From: an uncultured Pseudomonadota bacterium
Lineage (GTDB): Bacteria > Myxococcota_A > Bradymonadia > Bradymonadales > GCA-2716585
Direction of reading: 5' to 3'
Length of the DNA: 64,000 nt
Assembly (NCBI GenBank): GCA_937123825.1
Contig: CAKZKQ010000352.1
Location: forward strand, 53,544 to 117,543
Positions 42,815 through 50,600 of this stretch are shown one piece after another; the first letter of the stretch is position 1, and the number at the start of each line of letters is the position of its first letter. The notes below the pieces were generated by a model. It was not told where the DNA came from. It saw only the letters and a program-made list of their open reading frames with translations, and did not search any database. Both the position numbers and the translations under genes were made by a program.

Positions 42815-44110
42815 TCACCGATGGGACTCGATCATGGCCTCCAAGCGGTCCAAACCCCCTTCCAATGACTCGATCCCTGGCCCAAAGCTGAACCGAACGT
42901 GGTGACGGAAGCGGCTCAGGCGCGTTTGGCGGCGCTGGCCGGGGTTCACATCAAAGAATTCACCCGGCACACAGATGATCCCAGCCTCCAGGGCAGCCCT
43001 GAAGAGGGTCATTCCGGTCGAAATGGGCTCGGGCAGGTCGCGCACGTTGCCCCAGATGTAGAACGTGCCGCCCGGAGGGCGCTCCACGCGCACGCCCATG
43101 GACGTCAAACGGCCAAGGAGCAGGTCGCGCTTGGGCCTGAAGGCACGCTGAATGGCTTTGATCTCGGCCAGCGTGTGCTGATCTTCAAGCAAATCGATGG
43201 CGGCGCGCTGGATTGGGCGGCATGCACCACCATCCAGGAAGCTCCCGGCGCTCGAAATCCGCTCAATCACCTTGCGCGGACCCAGCGTCCAGGACACTCG
43301 CCAGCCAGGATAGCGCCAATTCTTGGTCAGACCGTTGACGATCACCACCGGATCCTTGTCCACATCCTCCACAAAACGCGCCGCCGTCACCGCTGGCGGC
43401 CCGCCATCGTTGTTTTGGGACTCCCAGGCGTAGTGGCTGTAGAACTCGTCGAGCAAAAGCGTACAGTCAAAGCGCCGCGCGATGGCGCACCACCCCCTCA
43501 TGCTCTCTGCATCGACCACTTTGCCGGTGGGATTGCAGGGGTTGGACATCAGCAAGGCCCCAAGACCGCGTCCTTGAACCTCGCGGCGCAGCTCTTCGAG
43601 GGAAAAATCGTAGCCGCGATCGGGGTCAAGGAGGATCGGGATGGCCGTAAAGAGCCTGAAGAGCCCCAAAAGCTCTTCGTAAGCGGTGTAATCCGGCAAA
43701 AAGTGCCCCAGGTTGATGGGGCCAAGGGATGCGGCCAGCCGAGTGAGCGCTGTGCGGCCGCCTGCGCTGATGCAGACGTTCTCGGCGCTGTATTTGGAGC
43801 CCATGCCGCGACGGTAGAGGCGGTTGTAATGGTCCGCGACCGCCTCGCGAAGCTCCCAGATCCCTGCCACGGGGGCGTATTCGTGGTCTTCGACCGCAAA
43901 ACCGACATGATCGATCCGCTCGGGGGCTCCCGGCAGCGCTCCGACCTCGGGCATGCCCTGGCCAAAGTTGGTCCACCCTGGTGCGCCTGCGCGGTAACCG
44001 CGCCGTGCGGCCTCGGTCATGACAAAGATCACCCCGGTGTTGGGGACGTCGCGGAAAGCGGAAGGGGCGCTGGACTCAGGAAGCGCGCCGCCGTTGGAGA
44101 TCTGGCTCAT
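42815..44110 (-). CDS. class I/II aminotransferase (PLP)
   Basis: 431 residues from ATG 44110; the longer frame starts with GTG at 44176. Fold-type I aminotransferase features: NFGQGMPEVGALP (substrate arm), EYAPVAGIWELREAVADHYN, SAGGRTALTRLAA, SNPCNPTGKVV (PLP and substrate Asn), LLLDEFYSHYAWE (PLP Asp and Tyr), LTKNWRYPGWRVSW with the Schiff-base Lys, and a C-terminal Arg region RHHVRFSFGPG. It transfers amino groups between an amino acid and a 2-oxo acid; the substrate is not predictable. Cytoplasmic. Divergent from the 164-residue gene across a region with a long hairpin. Confidence 0.88.
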   Translation of the reverse strand: MSQISNGGALPESSAPSAFRDVPNTGVIFVMTEAARRGYRAGAPGWTNFGQGMPEVGALPGAPERIDHVGFAVEDHEYAPVAGIWELREAVADHYNRLYRRGMGSKYSAENVCISAGGRTALTRLAASLGPINLGHFLPDYTAYEELLGLFRLFTAIPILLDPDRGYDFSLEELRREVQGRGLGALLMSNPCNPTGKVVDAESMRGWCAIARRFDCTLLLDEFYSHYAWESQNNDGGPPAVTAARFVEDVDKDPVVIVNGLTKNWRYPGWRVSWTLGPRKVIERISSAGSFLDGGACRPIQRAAIDLLEDQHTLAEIKAIQRAFRPKRDLLLGRLTSMGVRVERPPGGTFYIWGNVRDLPEPISTGMTLFRAALEAGIICVPGEFFDVNPGQRRQTRLSRFRHHVRFSFGPGIESLEGGLDRLEAMIESHR

Positions 44111-44472
44111 AGGGCTATGCTCGTGAACAGGTTTTTTTGGGGAGACCGCAAAAGGATCTGTGCGAACGCCTATCACATTTTACCGACGCGATGCCAGTGG
44201 GGCCGCGGCGACGCGGCGCAGCCTTGACCGTAGGCGCCATCGGCGCCGAGGTCACAAGCGGGGGCGCGAGGCAGTGTGGGCCTTTGCGGACCGAGCCAGG
44301 AGGCGAAGGGAACAAAGGCCCACACTGCCGTGAGGGGGCGGCAGCCCCCATTCAAGGCCTGCCGTTTGAATTGACACAGAGACCCGTTGGGTCGCATCAA
44401 GGGAGAGACAACGTCGGCTTGGAGGCGTCGGCATACGCGAGTGTGCCTGCACGAGGATGGAGGATTCCATAG
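44111..44472. other. 362-bp divergent intergenic region with strong hairpins
   Basis: No gene is convincing. The region holds GGCGCCATCGGCGCC at about 44234-44248, the 17-bp inverted repeat listed separately, and GGGGGCGGCAGCCCCC (44334-44349). Promoters of both flanking genes must lie here. GGAGGA before 44473 is the ribosome site of the next gene. Confidence 0.5.
44270..44329. repeat. perfect 17-bp inverted repeat (hairpin)
   Basis: GGCAGTGTGGGCCTTTG (44270-44286) and CAAAGGCCCACACTGCC (44313-44329) are exact complements around a 26-base purine-rich loop. The adjacent bases (A, G) stop the pairing, so the stem is exactly 17 bp. A second small hairpin follows at 44334-44349. No T-run, no flanking duplication; may be a non-autonomous element, an RNA or an operator. 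Confidence 0.75.
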
Positions 44473-44967
44473 ATGAGAGATCAACTGGCGCTTTATCGCC
44501 TGGACGAGGCCACGCTAAACCGCTTGCCGCAGATGGACTTTATTGAGGGGGCCGAGGTGGCCCAGTTTCTGGAGCGCAAGGGTCGGCATGTGGCGGAGTT
44601 GATGTACAGCGGGGGCTCGGTCGGCGCGCTGCTCAAGGGTCTGCGGGCGATCACCGGGGTCAAGCTCGATGGCCTGGTGGGCCAGTCGGGCATGGCCATC
44701 GACCCGGCCGGACCGCTGACCTTCTGCTCCAGGATCGAGCGGGGTGATCTGGAGGCGATGTTGGGCGCGCTCAGTCAGGCACGGCGAGCATGTGGGAAAG
44801 GTCAGGATCGGGATCCGAACGTGGCTCAGATGGCCCAGCGCCTGGATGATCTGGCTGGGACTCTGGGCGCGGGCGGCCGCCTGCCGTCTTTGATCCGCGA
44901 GGTTGAGACCTTTTTGGAGGGCGCTCGGGGCATGTCGGGCGTGGTGGCGGCCTACACGTCTTGGTGA
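44473..44967 (+). CDS. hypothetical cytoplasmic protein
   Basis: 164 residues, ATG with GGAGGA about 14 bases upstream. No signal peptide or membrane segment. The sequence is compact, with helices at both ends and a glycine-rich centre (YSGGSVGALLKGLRAITGV, VGQSGMAIDPAGPLTFC). One Cys in TFCSR and one in RACGK. I do not recognise a family. It is convergent with the SirB1-like gene, with one base between the stops. Confidence 0.55.
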   Translation: MRDQLALYRLDEATLNRLPQMDFIEGAEVAQFLERKGRHVAELMYSGGSVGALLKGLRAITGVKLDGLVGQSGMAIDPAGPLTFCSRIERGDLEAMLGALSQARRACGKGQDRDPNVAQMAQRLDDLAGTLGAGGRLPSLIREVETFLEGARGMSGVVAAYTSW

Positions 44968-44968
44968 G

Positions 44969-45790
44969 TCAGTTGAGGCGAGCGAGCTTGTTCTGGATCA
45001 TGGGGATGCGCATGGCTGCGATTTTGCCTTGTTGGGTGCCGTTGTGTTCGGCGGCAACTGACTGGTAGAGCTCCAGCGAGAGGCGCAGCGCGCCGACTTC
45101 TTCGCTGACGCGGGCGTGCATCAACTCGTTGTTGGCGTTGGGGTTGAGCGTGGCCATCAGGCGGACCACCCGATAGAGGCGGTCAGAGATGCCGCGCCGC
45201 GCGTTGGCGGCGATGAGGTTGCGCAGCATGCGTTCGATGATGGCGCTGGTGGGTGTGGGGTCGAGGTAGCTCTTTTTCCAGCGCAGCTTGCCCGCCGTGA
45301 TCTGCTTGCACAGCTCGGCGCATTGGGCCTCGGTCAGGGTGCGGCCACCGTGGAAGGGGTCGAGGAGTTGTTCTTCGACCTTGATGATGAAGTGCCCTGG
45401 CATGCCGACGCCCTCGGCGTCGAGCCCTGCGTGTTGGCACACGGCCAGCCAAACGGCGCAGAGCGAGATGGGCAAGCCGCGGCGGCGCTCCAGGACAGCG
45501 CTTAAGTGGCTGTTTCGGGGGTGGTAGTAGTCGCCCTCTTCGCCCTGGAGACCCAGATCGTCGACCATCACCTTGCGCAGCGCCAGGAGTTGTCCGCCCA
45601 GCGGTTGGCCGCCGAGCGCGTCTCGCACGCGGGCCGCCCAGCGATCGAGGAGTTGGCGACACCAACGGGCGCGCGTCTCGCTGGGGCCTTCGATGGCCAA
45701 CATGGCGCCGATCAGATCGTCGTTTTGGGCGGCTTCGAGCAGCGCCAGCGCTTCAATTTCGTCTTGTGAGGTCCAAAGCGATGCCATCAT
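44969..45790 (-). CDS. SirB1-family transglutaminase-like protein
   Basis: 273 residues from ATG 45790 (second ATG 45787); the long frame to 46759 is a shadow of the plus-strand gene. Conserved SirB1 phrases: GDYYHPRNSHLSAVLERRRG, then LPISLCAVWLAVCQHAG (active-site Cys region), GVGMPGHFIIKV with the His, and LLDPFHGG with the Asp. TPR-like helices at the C-terminus (VRLMATLNPNANNELMHAR, LRLSLELYQSVAAEHN). The family has a transglutaminase-like fold; bacterial members often have unclear or protein-protein roles. Divergent from the acetyltransferase-like gene. Confidence 0.85.
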   Translation of the reverse strand: MMASLWTSQDEIEALALLEAAQNDDLIGAMLAIEGPSETRARWCRQLLDRWAARVRDALGGQPLGGQLLALRKVMVDDLGLQGEEGDYYHPRNSHLSAVLERRRGLPISLCAVWLAVCQHAGLDAEGVGMPGHFIIKVEEQLLDPFHGGRTLTEAQCAELCKQITAGKLRWKKSYLDPTPTSAIIERMLRNLIAANARRGISDRLYRVVRLMATLNPNANNELMHARVSEEVGALRLSLELYQSVAAEHNGTQQGKIAAMRIPMIQNKLARLN

Positions 45791-45883
45791 GGCAAAAATC
45801 TCCAAGCAGAATCGTTGGACAGGACCATGGCCACAACACAGTCCGTCAGTCCCTACAGATGTGTGATAGAGCCAGGAGAGGTG

Positions 45884-46846
45884 ATGAAACAAGAAAGAGC
45901 GGGATTGAAGGCGGATTTTAGCGCCGCGATGTGGGCGACAATCGATCGAAACCTGCCTCAGTGGTGTGATCGGGAGCACTTTAAAGGGCGCCTGGGGCAG
46001 CTTTTGGAGGTGGAGATTGGGCGCATGGACGACCCCGACTTTGCCAGGGGGTTTGCGCAGGCTTGTCCGATCGCAGGGATGGAACCGTCGGCCTACAACC
46101 AGCGGCTTGTGGAGATCGAGGGGCTGGGACGCGCGCTGGTGGGGATTCGGTTCAAGGGCTTGGATCTGGATTGGCCGTTTGTGGACTGGGTGGCGTCGGA
46201 TTTTGAAATCGACGGTGCCGGGCAGTGGCGCAGGGCGCTCCAGAGCATCCAGAGAGAGATGGCCCACTTTGGGCCTCGGTGGGTGCGTGTGTGGTCCTGG
46301 TCGGGGCAACGCGCGCCGGACGACGCGGGGTTGGAGCGCCTGGGCGATCAGGCGGTGATGGCCGCGCCCGTGGGGAGTCTGCGCAAGCTCCCCTGGCCCA
46401 AGGGTCGCGGGCGGCTGACGCTGCGCAAATGCGATGATCTGTCGGGTTTTGAGCGCTACGCCGAAGCCATGGAGCGCTTCCGGGCCGGCTCGCCGTTGGG
46501 TCAGGAGGTTTCGGCGATCTCGCCGCAGGACTGGCAAGAATGCCGGGACACAGGTGTGGTGGCGCAGGCCTTTGTGGACGGTCAGTGGGCGGGTTTGGTG
46601 GCGGCGTGTTGGGATACGGAGGGGTTGTGGGAAGGGTATTGCGTCCAGGAGGAGTTGTTGGATGCGCCTTTTCGAGGGTGTGGGTTGGGCCCGGTGATGC
46701 AGCGCGGTCTGGTGGAGCTGTTGCCGGACCCTGGGGCCATCATTTTTGGCACCATCCACGCCACCAACCTGCCTTCGTTGGCGACAGCCAGGCGCGTGGG
46801 CCGCGTGAAGGTGGGCGAATATGAGTTTTTGCGTATGCGGGTGTAG
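45884..46846 (+). CDS. GNAT-like acetyltransferase fold protein
   Basis: 320 residues from ATG 45884, just after AGGAGAG. The N-terminal about 175 residues read as a divergent alpha/beta domain (RALVGIRFKGLDLDWPFVDW). The C-terminal half has acetyltransferase-like order: TLRKCDDLSGFERYAEAMER, a central strand AQAFVDGQWAGLVAACWDTE, and a helix after RGCGLGPVMQRGLVELLPD, the place of the acetyl-CoA loop, followed by GTIHATNLPSLATARRVGR. Possibly a GNAT-type N-acetyltransferase with an extra N-terminal domain. Substrate unknown. It lies between SirB1 and a formylglycine-enzyme-fold gene. Confidence 0.55.
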   Translation: MKQERAGLKADFSAAMWATIDRNLPQWCDREHFKGRLGQLLEVEIGRMDDPDFARGFAQACPIAGMEPSAYNQRLVEIEGLGRALVGIRFKGLDLDWPFVDWVASDFEIDGAGQWRRALQSIQREMAHFGPRWVRVWSWSGQRAPDDAGLERLGDQAVMAAPVGSLRKLPWPKGRGRLTLRKCDDLSGFERYAEAMERFRAGSPLGQEVSAISPQDWQECRDTGVVAQAFVDGQWAGLVAACWDTEGLWEGYCVQEELLDAPFRGCGLGPVMQRGLVELLPDPGAIIFGTIHATNLPSLATARRVGRVKVGEYEFLRMRV

Positions 46847-46910
46847 AATGTGCGCTTGCAGGCGAGGGATGGCCGCCTGGGAGTTGAAGCACGGAGAGGT
46901 TTAGCAGACG

Positions 46911-47825
46911 TTGCGAGCAGTGTTTTGGATCAGCTTGGCGGTGCTTTGGTCAAACGTCGGGATCGGGTGTCTGGTGGCAGGCCCGGTGGCAGACGACGTT
47001 GAGGACGCACAGGTCGAAGAGCAGCCCCCGGACTTTGTGATCATCCCTTCGGGTCTTTTTTTGATGGGGACGGCGCCGGGAGAGCCGTTTGCGCAGGGCG
47101 ATGAGGCGCAGCGCTCGGTGACTTTGACGCGGGACTTCTTGATGCAGAGCACCGAGGTGACCCAGGCGCAGTGGGAGGCGGTGATGGGGACCAACCCGTC
47201 GCGCTTTGCGGGCTGCGCCGAGTGCCCCGTGGAGCGCGTCAACTGGTGGGACGCGGCGCAGTACACCAACCAGATCTCAGCGGCCGAGGGCTTGCAGCAG
47301 TGTTACGTGTTGCAGGGCTGCGTGGGGACGCCGGGGATCGACTTCAGGTGTCAGAGCGCGCAGTCGGTGGGGCCGGCGTGCGACGGCTACCGGCTGCCGA
47401 CCGAAGCGGAGTGGGAGTACGCCGCTCGCGCGGGCAGTTTGACCGACTTTTACAATGGTCGCCTTCAGGAGCCGACCTGTTTGGACAGCCCATTGGGAGA
47501 GGTGGCGTGGTACTGCGGCTCGGCCCCGGAGCGCCCCGAAGAGGTCGGCCAGCTTTCTCCCAACGGTTTTGGGCTCTTTGACGTGCACGGCAACGTCTTT
47601 GAGTGGGTCGAGGATCACTACGGCGCTTATGCGCCAGGGGATCAGACCGATCCGGTGGGCGCCCCAAGCGGCTCCCAGCGTGTTTTGCGCGGTGGGGGGT
47701 GGTTTAGCCTCTCGGAGGAGTGCCGCGTGGCCCGGCGGACCTCAGACACGCCGCATGTGCGCATCAGCGACATTGGCTTTCGCCCGGTGCGGACCTCGCG
47801 TGGGTCGGTCTTGACGGGCCGCTGA
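46911..47825 (+). CDS. secreted formylglycine-enzyme-fold (SUMF1/FGE-like) lipoprotein
   Basis: 304 residues from TTG 46911, with GGAGAGG upstream; a GTG three codons on is also possible. Signal peptide with lipobox VGIGC. The FGE-sulfatase fold is clear: FVIIPSGLFLMGTAPGE, EVTQAQWEAVMGTNPSRF, CPVERVNWWDAAQYTNQ, YRLPTEAEWEYAARAG, NGFGLFDVHGNVFEWVEDHY, RVLRGGGWFS and GFRPVR. The Cys pair of true FGE enzymes is not kept: one Cys is present in EECRVARR but the second is absent and the end reads GFRPV. It is likely a binding or scaffolding member rather than a sulfatase activator. Six further cysteines (AGCAECPVE, QQCYVLQGC) suggest disulfides outside the cell. Confidence 0.85.
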   Translation: MRAVFWISLAVLWSNVGIGCLVAGPVADDVEDAQVEEQPPDFVIIPSGLFLMGTAPGEPFAQGDEAQRSVTLTRDFLMQSTEVTQAQWEAVMGTNPSRFAGCAECPVERVNWWDAAQYTNQISAAEGLQQCYVLQGCVGTPGIDFRCQSAQSVGPACDGYRLPTEAEWEYAARAGSLTDFYNGRLQEPTCLDSPLGEVAWYCGSAPERPEEVGQLSPNGFGLFDVHGNVFEWVEDHYGAYAPGDQTDPVGAPSGSQRVLRGGGWFSLSEECRVARRTSDTPHVRISDIGFRPVRTSRGSVLTGR

Positions 47826-47850
47826 GGCATTCAGGGGCTTTCAAGCATTT

Positions 47851-48429
47851 TTAGAGGGATTTGAGGGCGGGGTTGAGCCGGGCGGTCATGATGTGATCGC
47901 GCCAGGCGCCGTTGATGAAGAGGTAGTCCCTGGCGTAGCCCTCGACGTTGAAGCCCAGGCGCCGCAGCAGCAGCCCGCTGCGCTCGTTGGTGGGGATGTA
48001 ATTGGCCTGGATGCGGTGGAGCTTGAGCTCTTCAAAGGTGTAGTCGACCGCGCAGCGCAGTGCCTCGGACATGTAGCCACGGCCTTCAAAGCGGTGATCG
48101 ACGCTGTAGCCCAGGTAACAGGACTGGAAGGCCCCGCGGACGATGTTGGAGAAGCTGACGCGGCCGATGATGGGTCCGTCGGGTTCTTCGCGGCGCCGCA
48201 GCGCCAGTCGGACCGATCGGCCTTGTTGGAAGTCTCGCTGCGCGAAGGACAGTTGTTTGCGCCAGAAGGGTTCGGTGTAGAACCCATCGGGGTGGGGTGG
48301 ATCCCAGGGGGCCAGGTGCTGTCGATTGTCCAGAAAGTATTGGACCATGGTTTGGGCGTCATCGGGGCCGGGAATGGTCATGACGAGGCGCGTGGTGGTC
48401 AGTTGGGGCAATGCGTCGAGGGTTTTCAT
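47851..48429 (-). CDS. GNAT acetyltransferase, RimJ/RimL type
   Basis: 192 residues. Family signatures: TTRLVMTIPGPDDAQTMVQY near the start, FAQRDFQQGRSVRLALR, IIGRVSFSNIVRGAFQSCYL, then the acetyl-CoA loop RFEGRGYMSEALRCAVDYTF and HRIQANYIPTNERSGLLLRR with the conserved LGFNVEGYARDYLFINGAWR. The match is to the ribosomal-protein Ser/Ala N-acetyltransferase group (RimJ-like); actual substrates vary. Cytoplasmic. Convergent with the preceding lipoprotein gene. Confidence 0.92.
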   Translation of the reverse strand: MKTLDALPQLTTTRLVMTIPGPDDAQTMVQYFLDNRQHLAPWDPPHPDGFYTEPFWRKQLSFAQRDFQQGRSVRLALRRREEPDGPIIGRVSFSNIVRGAFQSCYLGYSVDHRFEGRGYMSEALRCAVDYTFEELKLHRIQANYIPTNERSGLLLRRLGFNVEGYARDYLFINGAWRDHIMTARLNPALKSL

Positions 48430-48678
48430 GGCGTGCCAGGGCTCCTGTTGAGGTTGCTACCGAAGCGCAGGGTGTCAGGATTTCTGGTGGCAATCCAGAC
48501 CGGGGGGTGTTGACCTGGGGCAAAGGCGAGCTTAATCTTGATTTTGTCATAAATGGTGACGGCATCGATTGTCTGTCGTCCTGCAGTGAAGGTTGTGAAG
48601 AGCTTGGGGCCACGCGACCTGCAGGAAAGGGTGTTCAACCATGTGTTGAAATGCTCGTTGACACGACAGGGTATTCGC

Positions 48679-49425
48679 ATGCAGCTCATGTTTATGGATA
48701 TTGATCGCCGCGTGGCATGTTACCAATTGCATCGTCACTCCAGCCCAGAGCGCTGGCGGCTTTTTTTGGAAAAGGTGGAGTTGTCCTGGCTCTACCACGA
48801 CTACGCAATGGACGGCACGGCGCTGACCCCACAAGAGGTTCAGCGTGCACTGACAGGTGCGCCTGCCAGACACCACTGCGACGGTCTGATGCTCGCCCAG
48901 GTGCGCCGCACCCACTCGGCGATCCATCACGTGCTTCACAACACCCACGCCACCGAGGGCTTTAGCCTTGAAGGTGTGAAGAATTTCCACGCGCTTTTGG
49001 TGGAGCCGGGTTGTCCTTCAGCGGGCCGCTACCGCAAGGTCGAAGGCCCCATGGTGCCCTACCTCCACAGCATCACCCGCACGCCGAGCATCTCCTATCG
49101 ACTGCGCAAGCTCGTCGAGTCGATGGAAACGACCTATCGGGACATGCACCCGATCCGCGCGGCCGCCGAACTTCACCACGAGTTCATGGGGATCTGGCCT
49201 TTTGACATGCGCTCGGGCACCGCTGGACGACTGCTCCTTGGCAGTTGGTTGCTGGCGGCGGGCTATCCGCCTGCCATCATCCACGCCATTGATCGACAGC
49301 GCTACTACAGCGCGCTGTCCAAAGGGCCCGAGGCCATGGTGCCCCTGGTGGCCGAGGCCATCAAGACCACCCTGCGCGGCGCAGAGGGCTTCTTTGGGGT
49401 CGAAGATCTGCACAACGTCGCCTGA
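48679..49425 (+). CDS. Fic-like protein with degenerate catalytic motif
   Basis: 248 residues from ATG 48679 (AGGG seven bases upstream); the open frame could start at 48553, but without a ribosome site. The second half resembles the Fic fold: SLEGVKNFHALL, AGRYRKVEGPMVPYLHS (flap position) and AAELHHEFMGIWPF leading to the motif WPFDMRSGTAGR (173-184). The canonical HPFxDGNGRxxR is broken: His is Trp173, Asn is Ser179 and the first Arg is Thr181. DYAMDGTAL (41-49) sits where the inhibitory SxxxEG helix would be. AMP transfer by the usual mechanism is unlikely; it may bind a nucleotide or a protein, or have another activity. Recognition rests on layout and the partial motif. Confidence 0.65.
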   Translation: MQLMFMDIDRRVACYQLHRHSSPERWRLFLEKVELSWLYHDYAMDGTALTPQEVQRALTGAPARHHCDGLMLAQVRRTHSAIHHVLHNTHATEGFSLEGVKNFHALLVEPGCPSAGRYRKVEGPMVPYLHSITRTPSISYRLRKLVESMETTYRDMHPIRAAAELHHEFMGIWPFDMRSGTAGRLLLGSWLLAAGYPPAIIHAIDRQRYYSALSKGPEAMVPLVAEAIKTTLRGAEGFFGVEDLHNVA

Positions 49426-49883
49426 TCCTCGCGCCCGCACAAGGCACATCAGGCGGCGTCCACCAAAGCCGCGCCGCCATCCCCCAGCAGCCTTCCAAAG
49501 ACCCGCCCTCAAGACCCTTTTCAAGCTGCCAAGTCAATTGCCTGGTACACCGCCGCGCACCTTCGCTTTGATCACAAGCATCATGGATGAGGACCCGCTG
49601 TTAGACACCTGGCGACATTCTCTACAGCAGAATGCTTGCGCTCAGGCAGCCGGTGTATAACTTCCGTAACGGTGACCTTGAGAGAGGACACCTTTACAGG
49701 GAGTCGAGGGGAAACAACACGCCGGCGTTTGTCTGACCGGCCGTTGAAACCCGGCCCACAATGGGTCAAACTCAACCCAACGATGTCCGGAGTACGGTGC
49801 ATGTGCCGCCTGCTCGCGTGCATTACGGGTGGGGCAGCGAGAGCAACAAAGCTGCCCCGCGACGATCACGCCACGAGGAGCCA
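49426..49883. other. 458-bp leader and promoter region of ribA
   Basis: No other gene is supported. Lower-GC bases near 49655-49700 (GTGTATAACTTCCG, GGACACCTTTACAGG) could be promoter or regulatory sites. The proximal end has an 8-bp hairpin listed separately. The conserved segments of an FMN riboswitch are not seen. Confidence 0.45.
49831..49858 (+). promoter_or_regulatory. leader hairpin before GTP cyclohydrolase II gene
   Basis: GGGGCAGC (49831-49838) pairs perfectly with GCTGCCCC (49851-49858) over a 12-base loop. It ends 15 bases before GAGGAG, which precedes ATG 49884, so it could block or shape access to the ribosome site. There is no T-run, which argues against a terminator. The ligand, if any, is unknown. 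Confidence 0.4.
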
Positions 49884-50573
49884 ATGACCACCGCTTTTCA
49901 GCCTTCCAATTCTGTAGCCTACAAAAACCGTCATGAGTCTGGACCCCAGCCGGGTCGCTTTTCGTTCACCGAAAGCGGCCATCGGGTGGAGATCTACGGC
50001 CGGGCATGGCTGCCAACCCGTTACGGCGAATTCACCATCTTCGCTTTCCGCAATGACAAGGACAACAAGGAGCACATCGCCCTGGTGAAGGGCGACATCT
50101 GGGACCAGGAGCGCGTCCCCATGCGTCTCCACAGCGAGTGCCTCACTGGAGACGTCTTCACCAGCCTCAAGTGCGACTGCCGAGAGCAGCTCGAGGCCGC
50201 CCAGGAGGCCGTCAGCCAGATGGACCGCGGCTTCATCCTCTACATGCGCCAGGAAGGCCGAGGCATCGGCCTGGCCAACAAAATCCGCGCCTATGCCCTG
50301 CAAGAGCAAGGGTTTGACACCGTGGAGGCCAACCAGCACCTGGGCTTTGACGATGATCTGCGCACCTACGACGTCGCCGCAGAGATGATCAAGCTGCTTT
50401 GCCCTCGCTCGGTCGTGTTGATGACCAACAACCCCAACAAGGTCAACCAACTGACCCAGCACGGGGTCAATGTCGCCGAGCGGCGGCCGCTGCAAATCGA
50501 GCCCAACCAGCACAACCGCTTCTACCTGAGCACCAAACGCAAGAAGTCTGGGCACTTTTTGGAGCTCCTCTAA
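49884..50573 (+). CDS. ribA: GTP cyclohydrolase II
   Basis: 229 residues from ATG 49884 after GAGGAG. Zinc-binding cysteines in HSECLTGDVFTSLKCDCREQ, then the hallmark FILYMRQEGRGIGLANKIRAYALQ, and VEANQHLGFDDDLRTYDVA; NNPNKVNQL completes the family pattern. It opens GTP to 2,5-diamino-6-ribosylamino-pyrimidinone phosphate, the first step of riboflavin synthesis. Only the cyclohydrolase II domain is here; the DHBP synthase (RibB) partner is not fused. Single gene with a long leader. Confidence 0.95.
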   Translation: MTTAFQPSNSVAYKNRHESGPQPGRFSFTESGHRVEIYGRAWLPTRYGEFTIFAFRNDKDNKEHIALVKGDIWDQERVPMRLHSECLTGDVFTSLKCDCREQLEAAQEAVSQMDRGFILYMRQEGRGIGLANKIRAYALQEQGFDTVEANQHLGFDDDLRTYDVAAEMIKLLCPRSVVLMTNNPNKVNQLTQHGVNVAERRPLQIEPNQHNRFYLSTKRKKSGHFLELL

Positions 50574-50600
50574 GAAGCCGTCCCAAAAAATCGGCGCAGA

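Noticed and set aside
44969..46759. 596-codon minus-strand frame reaching to 46759
   Set aside because: Only the part from 45790 carries SirB1 motifs; the rest lies antisense to the acetyltransferase-like gene.
48426..48689. 87-codon minus-strand frame upstream of the Fic-like gene
   Set aside because: It overlaps the Fic-like gene start and has no ribosome site or family feature; could be a decayed sequence, but support is too thin.
49640..49883. FMN riboswitch before ribA
   Set aside because: The conserved segments of the RFN element are not visible in the leader.
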